The notes under the pieces were generated by a model. The model saw nothing but the letters and a program-made list of their open reading frames with translations. It had not been told where the DNA came from and made no database searches. From the NCBI GenBank assembly GCA_014871385.1, contig CM026431.1, forward strand, positions 6,646,469 through 6,710,468: a DNA stretch of 64,000 nt, given 5' to 3'. Position numbers and translations under genes: made by a program. Positions 24,247-35,293 of the stretch are shown here, one piece after another. How positions within the stretch are numbered: position 1 is the stretch's first letter; every line of letters begins with the position of its first letter. Origin of the DNA: Ceratodon purpureus (Eukaryota > Streptophyta > Bryopsida > Pseudoditrichales > Ditrichaceae).

Positions 24247-26389
24247 ATGTCGTCGTTTGCGTTGGAGGATTTTGTTGGGAATGGGGTGTTGCGGGATCAG
24301 ATGGACGCCTTGGAGGCGGATGGGTGGGACGATGTGCCCACGCTGAAGATGATGACCAAGGAGGATATGGACACTCTTCAGCTCAGTCAGCTGCAACGGG
24401 TGAGTACTCGTGTAACGTTGTTGCCTTTGCGACTGCTGGATTTGCGGATTGGATTTTGGGAGGAGTTTTAGAAGTTAGGCTGTGTTGATCTTACGTTGGA
24501 GATAACAACTAGGCTTCGAAAATTTGCCCAACAGTTTCGTGTTCAACTTTTCTTCTTGAGTTGGAAGATAGGGAGCTTGATTCGTGTGAGATTAGTTTAG
24601 TTTAGGAGATGGGGTTCTCGGAGGGAACTATTAACATCCTGTTAGAGAGATTACTTGGTTGAAAGCGTTTCTGTGCTTCGTGGCTTGGAAGAGAATACTC
24701 TTTTAGCTATTGGGCATATTAAATCTTTGCAAGCAGATGATAATGATCAGGAGTTTGTCAGTTGTTTGTGGGGGCTCAAGTTCCAAGTCCAAGTTGTGGC
24801 TTCGCGGTACTGGTTGAGTATGTGTCAACGTGAAACCATTCTAGTCGTTGCCGGTGTCTGTTAGGAAACAATTTGAGGATTCGGTTCCAAGGCCTTAGCC
24901 GGGTGGAGTTCTTGTCTGCGTGCAATTTTTTGTTCTGTTTGTGTACTGTAGGTTGATTCAATTTTTAATTTTTTTTGGATCTGTACAGGACGCGTTAGAA
25001 ATTCGGACCTACCTCCATGACAAGCTTCTCATGGAGTACGCGGACACTTTGGAGGCGTCAGGGAAGAATCTGTCTGAGCTTCTGAATACCAGTCCTGCGG
25101 ATCTCACCCGCGAGTATAAGATGAAGCGAGGTCATGTAGCGAGGTTCTTGGACAGGGGGAGCGCTTGCGCTATCCAGTTGCCGAAGGATCTGGTCCTTCC
25201 CGCGCGGAAGGTCACGGCCGCCCACCATGGCGGTGCCCCTATGTCGCCACCAAAGTCGCGACCGATGTCTCCACCAAAACCAAAGATTCAGGAAAGTAAC
25301 GTCAACGAAATGGAGAGTGTCTACCCGGGCGTAAAGATTGTTAACAGCGCCAATATCGTTTCAGGTCCCGTAGCCAACATTCAGCTAAACGACCACCAAG
25401 GTAAACCCTCGCTACCGTTTTGAACCCACACCGGTGTGTCTGAATTTGCTAGTTGGGAGTCAAGTCTTAGTGATCCCCATTTGACAACTGTGTGGTCATA
25501 TGTGCAGAGTCGAAGGCCCCTGTGTTGCTTAAACCCACCGGTGCGGGAGCTGCACTACCCAGCAAGGGAATCTTCTCAGCTCCACCAGTCCAGCCCCGCT
25601 TGTGCGGATTGGTGAGGCCTGCAGGTGTGAAGGAGGAGGTGAGCCAGCTCTCGTCTCTGGAGAAGATCATGATTCAGAAGATTGCGCCGCAACATAGCAA
25701 GGGTGTTAATCCTTTCAAGAATAGGGGGCCCATCCAGTTGCCGGCTCCAACTCCAGCTGCTGAATTGTGGGCCGAGAAACCTACCCTCATTTTGGTCCTT
25801 CGCCGCCCAGGGTAAGCGAGACCTCTCGTTTATGTATTCCAAATTAGTATTACAGATTATGAGCCGATTCTCTCATACGACCGAGTTCAGCTTCTAGATT
25901 GTGATATCAACTTAGGATATAATCTAGTCTAACTGACTTGTTCCAATGTGCAGGTGTGTTATGTGCCGGGCCGAAGCGCATCAGTTGTACAGCAGGAAGC
26001 CCATTTTCGATGCAATGGGCATTCAGTTGGTGGCAGTCATCAACGAGCACATTGATGCCGAGGTGAGGGCTTTCTGGCCACGTTACTGGGGCGGCATGGT
26101 GGTGGTTGATGAGCAGAGGGAGTTCTTCAAGGCGCTTGGACAGGGGGAGCTTCCCACGGAGGGATTTGTAACTGGATTTCTCCTCAACGCCGCTGCTAAG
26201 GCAAATTACAAGCGAGCCAAAGCGACTGGCGTCGAGGGCAACTACGCTGGAGAGGGTACCATCAAGGGAGGGTTGTACATCATGAGACGCGGCAATGGTG
26301 GCGTTGCATATCAGTTTGTTGAGAGGAATTTCGGTGACTGGGCTCCTTTGGAAGAAGTTCTCGAAGTCTGCGGCAACGTTTCGGGATGA
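24247..26389 (+). CDS. SAM-like domains fused to a PRXL2-type (AhpC-TSA_2) thioredoxin-fold protein
   Basis: Four exons (24247-24399, 24989-25400, 25508-25811, 25954-26389) join in frame to 434 residues. The first ~115 residues read as two SAM-like helical bundles (VLRDQMDALEADGWDDVPTL, then LLMEYADTLEASGKNLSELL). A proline-rich linker with repeated MSPPK follows. From about residue 275 to the end is a peroxiredoxin-like 2 / AhpC-TSA_2 domain, with a CVMC (CxxC) redox pair at 291-294 after LVLRRPG, then FWPRYWGGMVVVDEQREFF and NFGDWAPLEEVLEVC. The CxxC suggests a thiol redox role; substrate and location are unknown. The ATG at 24247 is preceded by an in-frame stop at 24226, which supports this start. 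Pairing SAM with PRXL2 is the odd point. Confidence 0.88.
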
Positions 26390-27581
26390 TATTTCAATAA
26401 TCCAACACTGATAGCATGTGTGTTTTGCCTTGGATTTTTTCTTCTAGTTTCGGACCTTCTCTCTCATGCTACTTTCTTCTCGCCGACACATGATTGCGAA
26501 CATGATTGCGCACATACATACCAAGACAATGGACAACATTGTTCGAGGGCGACATAGACGAAAGAGATTTAGTGAAGCCCGACTCTCAAGCTCAGCGAGA
26601 TCGTACAAACAAGAAGAACCGAAATTTACCCGACAACGGATGCCGAGAGATGCCGTGAGCTTGAGAGTATCAACGACAACGCTGGCGATGTTCCGACACT
26701 CCTCGTCGCAAGCGCAAACTCCAGATGTGTGGTGCGAACAGTTAATCCTAGAGAAATAGGACCGGAGGATTGGAATTGCTGGGGTTTAGAAGCCTGAAAG
26801 TGGAGGCCAGAGTGTCGAGCGCGAGAGTACTTACAGACCTACAGAACAGTGCTGTACGGAGATGCCATCGCCGGAAAAGTGGGTTACCTAGTTAGGACTT
26901 TTGACAAACTGGCGAAAGTGGTGGACAGTGTAGATTAGTTCCTTGAGCGAGCACATCGTCGTAGTACTTTAGAGTTGATTTTTTTCGATGATTTTGGTGT
27001 GGCACGCTTGTACGGCACAGGTATATATCAAGGATTAGGTTCTGCTTCACTGCTTTCGCGTTGTAGTTTGCCCTGGAGCCTCCACAACATGAGGCATGCA
27101 GTGAGATTAGTCCCAGAACGCGCTGCTATTTCAGTTGCATTTGTTAGTCTTTGCCACGTCTCTGTTTGTTTTGATTCAGGTTAATACATGCTGGGTCTCT
27201 TGCTACTGTATATGCTTCACTAGTATATTCTTCTTACTTGTGATCTGCCTTCTACCTAGAACCTGAAGACTGTGATTGGGCTAATCTACTGAATGTGCTT
27301 CGCGGTGGCTTGAGAGTGCACTTCCCTGGGCTCTGCCTCCACATCGTTGGATGATAGTCGGGTGTACCAATGGACATCAATCAGACCAAGCCACAAAAAT
27401 GCAATATACTTCTAAGGACTAGTGGACTGAACCAGTGGTCGAAAGCTTGGATTTGTCGAATTGTATTCTGAAGCCGGCAATGGACTGAGACGGCCAATTG
27501 ATCGGTGATTGAGGTTTACATCACACTTTGATAGCAATGAACTGCGTCAGACTAATTTGTGAGACGTACTACCTTCTGAGA
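26390..27581. other. Intergenic stretch with a dispersed repeat
   Basis: It holds the 3' UTR of the SAM/PRXL2 gene, the family A repeat copy at 26560-26970, and downstream DNA of the minus-strand sulfotransferase gene. The short open frames here (26466-26759, 26975-27184) match no family I know. The first is largely explained by the repeat. Confidence 0.5.
26560..26970 (+). repeat. Dispersed repeat, family A copy 1 (inverted relative to 39.9-40.3 kb)
   Basis: The segment containing ACAGTGCTGTACGGAGATGC, CCATCGCCGGAAAAGTGGGT and CTGGCGAAAGTGGTGGACAG is the reverse complement, with differences, of 39897-40330. Even the chance translation is shared (RVSTTTLAMFRHSSSQAQTP here; RVSTATQAMIQHSSSQAHTP on the minus strand there). 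The element class is unknown, and I see no coding domain of a transposon. Confidence 0.75.
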
Positions 27582-28505
27582 TTATAAGCTAGAATCCTTG
27601 TGCACGAATTCTATGAGCTCGGGGGGCCAGCATTGTCTGATTTTGTCCCAATACATTCGATGCTGCGATTCACTCAACACGTCCCGCCACCGCCCTTTCA
27701 CGCCCTTGTGAATGAAATTCCCTTGCTTCATGACATTTAACGGCGGCTCAAACAGGTCTTCATGTTGCTTCATGTATTCGAAGGAGGTGTGGTGGAGGAT
27801 TTGACGAAAACTTACCGAAGCCTCATCCACGGGAATGCCAAGGAACTTCGCTAATTTCAGAATGACATGGGTAAGGTTGCGTTGCATCTCGTTGTAGTTG
27901 ACGAGGAGGATGTTGTCACATGAATTGGCGTATTTCCACCACGATTGGATGTGGTGGAAGTAGTCTGTCCAAAATGGCTGGTTGCCGTGGAGGAGCCAGT
28001 TCTCGTAAAAGAAGGTGAAGTCGTCCAACTTCGCATCCTTCAGGGTGGCGTTTCGGTACTCGGCAGTCTGGCTCATGCAGTGGTTGTAGAGGCTCATCAC
28101 GACGTCGCGCCCGTCGCGGAACACGCACACGTACTTGATCTTGGGGCTGAAGAGAAGCGCGTCAAGCTGGAGGTGGGACTTGATGAGCCGGCGGTGATGA
28201 GGCGGTGTCAGCTTGAACTTCGCAACGGTGTCCGTGGGTGCTATGAGCATGTTCTCAATCCACGACGTGGCATGGCGGAGGGTGTTATCTGGTGCGAAGA
28301 GAGTCTCTTCACCGTTGTTGATCATTTGAAGGATCAATTGTAGCATCCACGTTGTACCCGACTTCGGGAATGTGTTCACTACTATGTCCCCCTCTCGGAT
28401 GTAAGGAGACACTTCGTCCCACGCTCTGATATCAATACTGTTTGTGCCATCTTGAAGTTCCGTGATGGTTCGCTGCGGCCATGGCGCGTTCTCCTCACCT
28501 GTCAT
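27582..28505 (-). CDS. Cytosolic-type sulfotransferase (PAPS-dependent)
   Basis: The protein transfers sulfate from PAPS to a hydroxyl of a small acceptor. From the ATG at 28505 it has 307 residues, normal for the family, in one exon. Visible motifs are TFPKSGTTW near residue 45 (the 5'-phosphosulfate loop), IKSHL near 110 with the probable catalytic His, FRDGRDVVMSLY near 130 (3'-phosphate binding, with Arg and Ser kept), a YNEM segment near 203 in place of YEDM, and KGVKGRWRDVLS near 267 for the C-terminal RKGxxGDW-like element. A GTG two codons earlier is also open, but the ATG is preferred. The acceptor cannot be told from sequence. It lies alone on the minus strand, and the next gene upstream is unrelated. 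Confidence 0.92.
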   Translation of the reverse strand: MTGEENAPWPQRTITELQDGTNSIDIRAWDEVSPYIREGDIVVNTFPKSGTTWMLQLILQMINNGEETLFAPDNTLRHATSWIENMLIAPTDTVAKFKLTPPHHRRLIKSHLQLDALLFSPKIKYVCVFRDGRDVVMSLYNHCMSQTAEYRNATLKDAKLDDFTFFYENWLLHGNQPFWTDYFHHIQSWWKYANSCDNILLVNYNEMQRNLTHVILKLAKFLGIPVDEASVSFRQILHHTSFEYMKQHEDLFEPPLNVMKQGNFIHKGVKGRWRDVLSESQHRMYWDKIRQCWPPELIEFVHKDSSL

Positions 28506-31396
28506 TAGCACTGAATCTTATCTACACTGACAAACTATCCTTGTGTTCCTTTCGACCTAATTTGAATGAGCTTTACCCTCTGATACGCACTTCTGTGACT
28601 ACAAACACATATGGCATGTCACAAGCGATGCTGATAACTTGATATGGTATTGATGATGCGAACGGGCCTCTCTCTCGAATGAGACTCATAAGCTTAATTT
28701 CTGTTGTGACCGGAGAGGACAGAGTACAATACTAGAAATGAGCACTCAGCTCACAATTACAATAAACAGCTGCGCAAAAGAGCTGAGGAGAAACAAATTG
28801 TAGAAAAACTCCGGACTAAGTCACAAGTCTGAACCTTCTCTAATTGCTAGCATATACCCATCGACCGATTGTAGAAGAACAACAGATATTTCTGCAAACT
28901 ACATGATGATCAAGGTGTTAGTGCGCACTAACACATGCTATGTCTGTAGCAGCACAACAAACTTCGCATCTCAAGACTTCTATGCCGTTGTCATCGCCAC
29001 TGTCAAACATGAATGCTGTGAACGTATATTGATCCTGATAAAGAGCTATTTCAATGGACTAAACGGCTTCGCCAAGGGGGGCGTGTCGGCCTGCAGTCTG
29101 TCACACATTTCTCTCAGCATAAGCCTCCAAAACACAAACATCACCAATCACTTATTTCAATAGCAGCCCACACGCCACACGCATGTGATTACTTTCCCGT
29201 ACGTCACAACCATCTCCACACTTCCTCCATGCCTCAATTATTTGCACACTTCATGTTGCACCCATCTGCCTACATTCCTTTATGTGTCTTGAAAATTGTC
29301 CATGGTGTTCGCTTTAAACTCCTTGGAATCAGTAGCTTATTTAAAAATCGGACCCTCTGTAAGCTTCGATGTTCCAGGGTGCTGCGTTCTAGTCTGCAAA
29401 ATAGATTATACCAAACAGATCGACAAAGCCTTTTGTTGGCCACTGGCAGAGAAGAGGGAGGTTAAACGGAGGAGGGCAATTGCCAATACCGGGTGAATCA
29501 TTATGTTATATTATATCGAATGAACCAAAAAAAGGAGACCATAAATGTGCAACTCCTCTAACTGAGGAATTCCCATTGGAAACAGAAGAGCTCCAACTCG
29601 CTGGACAGTCTTGGAAGATTGCAGTATAGTGGAGTCGCAAATACTTAAACAAATAAACTATCAATCTTGCTGACATGACGATTGATTGGCTACTAAAGTT
29701 CTTGCTCTAGTTTTGAGATGAGACCCTTGCTACACTATTACCAAGCCTTCGGACCAGAGGGAACAATGCCAATGGCATGAGATTATTCACGTTTCTCATA
29801 TGCGCGGACACAATGGTATGAGCTGCAGGAGCGGCACATTGTACTCCTGCAAATTGATCTCTCCAGCCTTTCTATGACATCCACAGGACGCTTCAAAGAT
29901 GATCTAAGAGACAGCAATCAACAAGACTCACAATGTGAGATAAAAGCCCTCCTTCCAGCCATGAATGATGCCGATGAACGAAAATCCCCTTCTAACCCTA
30001 ACTTCCGACACGCTACTGTTCGACCAAGTCTGCACAGAAACTTGCAACTGGATAGCCCAAAATACCATCAAATGAAATCTAAAGTATCCTTCTCAACTTC
30101 ATTACTCTAGAAGAGTAGGCAAGTCGGTGTGCCTGCGATAATCGGCCTTGTCGATTACGAACTCGTGCTGAAAATCGGAGGAAACAATAACACCCTATAA
30201 AGTGGAGATTTGATAATACATTTGAATCATTAAGCACAGACAAATTGCACTTACATGGACAGGCAAGAACAGACACGAAGAGACTGCCAATGAAGCTCCG
30301 AGGAGTATGACACAACAATCTTTACATAGTCCACAAAACCGACGAAACACTCACCTCACAAACACGGGCATACCCAAAGGAAATGGAAAGGAAAACCTGT
30401 ATCCTTGAAGGCATCCCATTGAAGAAGAACTGCACTCCAAATGTGTGAAGTCCATTGCTTCCACGGCACGAAATCTGTGTCATGCGAAGAACATAACCCT
30501 GTGACGGAAAGACTGTAGAGACAACGATGGTACACCACTTTGCCCAGCATGTAGAGTACACTCAGGCCCACTTCGGACTAGACTTGTCTGGAGTTGTGGA
30601 CAAGTTGTACGTGACATGAAAAGTAGCGGATGATCGTGCAAAGGTAGTCTTTCAGGGCACAAACAACACCAACCTCCCATGCCCTCGTGGGTCTCCACCC
30701 ACATCATCAGCACACGAGGCTATCATATCCATACTAGAGCAACCCAATTGTTGGAGAGCAACATTTGTTTGATTCGTCGTTTGCATCAACATCATGTCAT
30801 CTTCTTCCCCGATCCAGCAAAGATGTATTCAGCCGCAATTCACACATCCAAACAAGATACTGCTCGTTACCTAGCTGGGTGTCTCCGGTGCATCAGCAGC
30901 GTTGTGATCTTCGGAGTATAAATGAGTTGTTTAAACAAGAATTCCTCTCTGATGATCCTGTGTCGTCAGTATTTCGTCATCGTTAGCACCACCGTCTGTG
31001 TCGCGACGCGCTAGTGGAGTCATGCGCCGTGCGTCGAATAATGCAACAACCGGTTTCACTTACAAACTCTTAAAATATATCCTGTTTCAATAACTCTGAG
31101 CACGCTGCACCTGCGTGAGTGATGAAGTTGTTGAGAGCTTTATAATTGAAGCTCAAACGATTGCATACTATTAAATCCTTGAACAATTTGAAGCTCGTTT
31201 TAGTCAGAGTTGTGCATGATCACGGATGATAGTGTGCAGTTGTTGAGAGCTCCGCAATTGAAGCTTTATGGTAGCCGGATTCTGAATGAGGATGAGCATG
31301 TGGTCAGTTCGACATCCTTGAAGTATGTGAGTCACTTCGTAATCACCATTGAATTTTTTCTCCTTCGTGCAGGGTTTTGTCTTGAAGCTCACTGCT
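28506..31396. other. Intergenic region between divergent genes, no gene recognised
   Basis: This stretch separates the minus-strand sulfotransferase from the plus-strand P450 and should contain both promoters. Its composition is more balanced than the AT-rich blocks, and it carries several 60-80 codon open frames on both strands (for example 29874-30110 +, 30322-30561 -, 30480-30713 -). None has a recognisable motif or convincing splice partners. A short segment GTTGTTGAGAGCT occurs twice, near 31129 and 31237. A T-rich tract ending in CAG at about 31371 may be the acceptor of a 5' UTR intron of the P450 gene. Confidence 0.45.
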
Positions 31397-33004
31397 ATGG
31401 AGACGTCCTCTGGAGTTGAAGGTTCTGTTGTGATGAGAGAGTGGCCATGGCTCATTGTGGCATCTACCCTTGTGTGTGCTCTCTCGCTGGTCTACTTTTG
31501 GTGGCAGCATCCTCTATACGGCCGCAACAGAGGACCGAAGCTTCTGCCGATAGTGGGTTGTCTCCCTCAGATTGCCATGAATGCAAACAGGCTGTACGAC
31601 TGGTCCACTGAACAGATGCAGGGCACTCCAACCCAAACCTGGCGGGGAATTCTTCCAGGCAATTTCGATTGGATTGAAACGGCCAATGCTGCGAATGTGG
31701 AGCACATCTTGAAAACGAACTTTGAGAATTATCCCAAAGGAGAGTTCCTCCCCGCAATCTTTTTCGATCTTCTAGGGTTCGGGATCTTCGCCGCGGACGG
31801 CAACGTCTGGAAGTTGCAACGCAGAGTTGCCAGCCCCCTGTTCGCCACGCGAACGCTTCGGGATTTGGCCTTGAGCTCCGTGCAAACGGAGCTCACCGAG
31901 CGGCTCGTCCCAGTCCTTGACAGCTTCAGTGATAGCAACAAGGTGGTAGACTTGCAGGAGCTTCTGCTGCGGTTTACGTTCGATTCTATCTGCCAGCTTG
32001 CTTTCGGCTCCGACCCTTGCTGCCTCACCCCGGGACTACCCTCAGTACCATTCGCTGAAGCTTTCGACGAGGCCGTCAATCTGATTACTGGTCGCGCTAT
32101 GGGCACATCCCTGCACTGGCCGGTGTTGAAGTTCTTCAACATTGGAAGCGAGAGGAAGATCCGTCAATCGCTGTCTATCATCGACTCCTTTGCATTCGAC
32201 TTGATTCGAGCCCGGAGAAAGGAACTTGCAGATGGTCACCGCAACCAAGTCTCAGACCTGCTATCACGGTTTATCCCGATTGCTGATGAGTTTGTGGAGT
32301 CACCTGACATAAAGCAGAAGATAGAAGAAGACCCGAGGTCTAAGTTTGTACAAGCGTCGGATCTGTTCCTCCGAGATATTGTGATCAGCTTCATCTTGGC
32401 CGGAAGAGATACCTCTGCCTGCGCATTAACGTGGTTTTTCTGGTTGCTCTCGAGTAACCCAAAAGTTGAGGCTAACATCTGCAAAGAAGTTGAGACCATC
32501 TTAAGTTCGCAGCCAGGAGAGAAGCAAGAGTCGACGTTCTCTTTCGACGAGCTCAAGGACATGCACTATCTTCATGCAGCTTTGACAGAGTCCATGAGGT
32601 TGTATCCCCCGGTTCCGATGGATTCGAAGCAAGCTGCAGGGGACGATGTGCTTCCCGATGGAACTGTCATATCCAAGGGGATACTCACTGTGTTCAACAT
32701 GTACGCCATGGGGAGGAATGAGACCATCTGGGGCTCCGATTGCCTGGAGTTTCGCCCAGATCGGTTTCTGAGAGATGGGATATTTGTTCCTCCCAGTCCG
32801 TTTGCTTATCCTATTTTTCAAGCGGGTCCGAGGATATGCCTGGGAATGGACATGGGCATGATGCAGATGAAGCTCATCGCTGCAACTCTGATCCGTCGAT
32901 ATGTCTTCGTGGTTCGGGAAGGCCATTGTGCCCATTACGGTTGGTCTTTGACGATGAAGATTGTGAAAGGATTGCCTGTATACGTGCGTCGCAGAGAGGT
33001 CTGA
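31397..33004 (+). CDS. Cytochrome P450, CYP86 clan, CYP94-like
   Basis: This is a haem monooxygenase anchored in the ER. From the ATG at 31397 it has 535 residues in one exon. A hydrophobic anchor lies at about 17-36. Next come TWRGILPGNFDWIETANAAN and KTNFENYPKGE, both typical of the CYP94/CYP86 clan, then the I-helix AGRDTS at 335-340, the ExxR pair E398/R401 (ESMRLYPPVP), FRPDRF at 452-457 and the haem loop FQAGPRICLG at 474-483 with Cys481. All key residues are present. CYP94 enzymes of flowering plants oxidise fatty acids or jasmonoyl-isoleucine at the omega end; the substrate here is not known. An upstream in-frame TTG/ATG region is open, but the chosen Met gives a normal P450 N-terminus. 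Confidence 0.93.
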   Translation: METSSGVEGSVVMREWPWLIVASTLVCALSLVYFWWQHPLYGRNRGPKLLPIVGCLPQIAMNANRLYDWSTEQMQGTPTQTWRGILPGNFDWIETANAANVEHILKTNFENYPKGEFLPAIFFDLLGFGIFAADGNVWKLQRRVASPLFATRTLRDLALSSVQTELTERLVPVLDSFSDSNKVVDLQELLLRFTFDSICQLAFGSDPCCLTPGLPSVPFAEAFDEAVNLITGRAMGTSLHWPVLKFFNIGSERKIRQSLSIIDSFAFDLIRARRKELADGHRNQVSDLLSRFIPIADEFVESPDIKQKIEEDPRSKFVQASDLFLRDIVISFILAGRDTSACALTWFFWLLSSNPKVEANICKEVETILSSQPGEKQESTFSFDELKDMHYLHAALTESMRLYPPVPMDSKQAAGDDVLPDGTVISKGILTVFNMYAMGRNETIWGSDCLEFRPDRFLRDGIFVPPSPFAYPIFQAGPRICLGMDMGMMQMKLIAATLIRRYVFVVREGHCAHYGWSLTMKIVKGLPVYVRRREV

Positions 33005-33029
33005 ACCTTCATGTCAAGATTTGTGTCTG

Positions 33030-33290
33030 CATCAACTCAGAAGTTGAGTCTTCACCAACTCTGAAGTTCTGTGTTGTGTCTTCACTGACTCAGAAGCTCT
33101 GTCCTAACTGACTCAGTTTTGTCTTCACCAATTCTGAAGTTGTGTCTTCACCAATTCTGAAGTTGTGTCTTCACCAATTCTGAAGTTGTGTCTTCACCAA
33201 TTCTGAAGTTGTGTCTTCACCAATTCTGAAGTTGTGTCTTCACCAACTCTGTAGTTGTGTCTACATCGACTCCGTTGTGTATTTCCTCCG
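33030..33290. repeat. 23 bp minisatellite just after the P450 stop
   Basis: Five perfect copies of a 23 bp unit (starting TCTTCACCAATTCTGAAG) run from 33122 to 33236, followed by a variant copy to 33259 and a decayed one. Looser relatives precede from about 33030. The array begins about 30 bases after the stop at 33002-33004, so it probably lies in the 3' UTR. The perfect copies imply recent expansion. Confidence 0.92.
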
Positions 33291-34044
33291 CATTTGTTCA
33301 CATGACTCATCACCCAATGTACATACTGTATGCACCTAGTCCAACACAAAAATGTGGTTCCAAGTATGAGTTTTGAGGACCTTAGAATCTGCAACCTTTC
33401 TGCATGCAACTAACAAGATGATTGAGTGCAAGCATGATCTGCATTTTGTCAAGCTAAAAACTCTAGAAAACTTCTTTCACGAATACTCTGTGAAGGTGTG
33501 TTATCATATATTCCACAATGGTAACTTCAGCAGTTGCTTCTGTCTCATTTTGGAATCCATGCTTTTGCTGCATAATGAAGAACAATAAACTTGATTTTAA
33601 AGACGATTTTGAAGGACTTGCTGATATACATATTGGTTGAGAGATTGCCCTTCGGTTATCAGATCAGGTCCCCGAAACCAGGCTCGGCTAAGATGATGAT
33701 GCCCTTATTGATACCCTGTCTACGATGCACATGCCGGATATAATAATGCAAGAACAATACCCGCCCATGAAAACCTAGTCCAGGACCCTGGACCGATACC
33801 CTGGGCTGTTTAGCTTGCGATTGATACGTTCGTCAGATACCCCGGTTGGGAGATATTATCTGATACTATTTGTATGATTGGAAAAATTCACCTTGATAAT
33901 AAGTAAAATAAGGATCCAGGAATGCATGTTTCGCCATACAAATATGGATATGTCAATGCCCTTGTTAGTAGGGAACTCTGGAATTTGAAATGAAGTGTCT
34001 GTTTTGTTGGGTCATATTGCGTCATGGCTGGGAAGAGGGTGGGA

Positions 34045-34260
34045 CAGGTGGGGCAAAAAATTTGCCCCTATTATTATGCTGGATTATTATGCTAGAGTAG
34101 GGTCTTACTTGATCTCAAGAGGGGTTCCATGGGTAATATTGAGCGGTAGGCCCAAAATTTAACAATGTTTTTTTTTAAAACCCTTATGATATCAAAACAG
34201 GCAAGGGTACAAAACCAAGCTTGGGCTCTGAGCCACCCTTGTTAGAGGAGAATAAAGACA
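34045..34260 (+). repeat. Dispersed repeat, family B copy 2
   Basis: It matches 8345-8570 in the same orientation: GTGGGGCA, TTGCCCCTATTATTATG, TAGGGTCTTACTTGATCTC, a run of T, then TGGGCTCTGAGCCACCCTTG and a purine-rich end. The copies are diverged. No coding capacity is seen. Confidence 0.5.
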
Positions 34261-34813
34261 ACCAAATAGTGGATATATTGAAAGAATTTATTTTCTTAAA
34301 TAATAGAAATTGGATTTAATGTAAATTTTAGCATTATCATTTTAGTAGTGCTCCTACAAATTTACATATTGCTATGCAACCTTGAAAACATAGGCAATGG
34401 GCATTCAGAAAACACGGAAGACTTCTTTCCACTATGCACATGATGGTACACATGGAATTTGGAAACAATAATCTCATAGTACTACGCAAGGACCAACCTG
34501 GTTCCAAGACAAGTCAGTGGTAGAGTGGAAACTTAAATGTCTTGAATGACACCCAGAGCAGCGCTGGCCCTTCATCCAACCCACTATATAGCACTTATAT
34601 TGCCATCCCTTTGCCTCAACATCACTATCAAACAACAAAAAACTAATACTCTATGAAATAACTATATTTTCATATTTCAGAAACAATTAAAATCCTTACA
34701 CTTATTTTCCAAATCCTGCTCTTCTTTACAAAAAAAACCATTTCCAAAAACTTCCATTATTCATTTCATGAATTATTTTTGATGAACCTGCTGTAAATGA
34801 AAAAAGGGGAGCA

Positions 34814-35293
34814 TTGACTCCAGATATGACCGGTTCCTGGGGAAGTGTGCAAAGGGACATGGAGTTCAATAATGCAACCCAAACTCTGACCCATCGCATG
34901 TGGTTTGCAATCAACTCCCATCTGGAAGGCCACAATTATCATTGCCAGACTGCAAATCCTGCACCATCTCCTCTCTTCCCACCTCACTGCAACGTGCTCC
35001 ATCTCATCCCATCTCCTCCCACCATGGAGGAACGCTGCAGGCTAACCGAGCTGAGCACCGCAAGGTCATGTCATAATCCATCTCTTACCGGCCATAACAC
35101 AACGTCGGTGAGCACCTCAGGTGATGACCATAATCTCTTTGACATGAACACTTTCACCTCAAAGTGCAATCTTTCAGCAACTGTTTGTATGTTGTTGGTT
35201 TCGATGATGATGTTTCCTGGACAGGTGTTAGCTTTTTATACAGTTACTAGCTGTGAGATGGAGCCTGGTGTGCAACATGGGGGAGTGATTTAG
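34814..35293 (+). CDS. Orphan open frame, 159 codons, doubtful
   Basis: It begins at an ATG and runs without introns to a stop. The translation is rich in Thr, His, Asn and Pro. A hydrophobic run SATVCMLLVSMMMFPGQVLA lies near residue 122, and there is no motif I know. The composition is more balanced than the DNA to its left. It could be an orphan gene, but a chance frame is at least as likely. Confidence 0.15.
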   Translation: MTPDMTGSWGSVQRDMEFNNATQTLTHRMWFAINSHLEGHNYHCQTANPAPSPLFPPHCNVLHLIPSPPTMEERCRLTELSTARSCHNPSLTGHNTTSVSTSGDDHNLFDMNTFTSKCNLSATVCMLLVSMMMFPGQVLAFYTVTSCEMEPGVQHGGVI

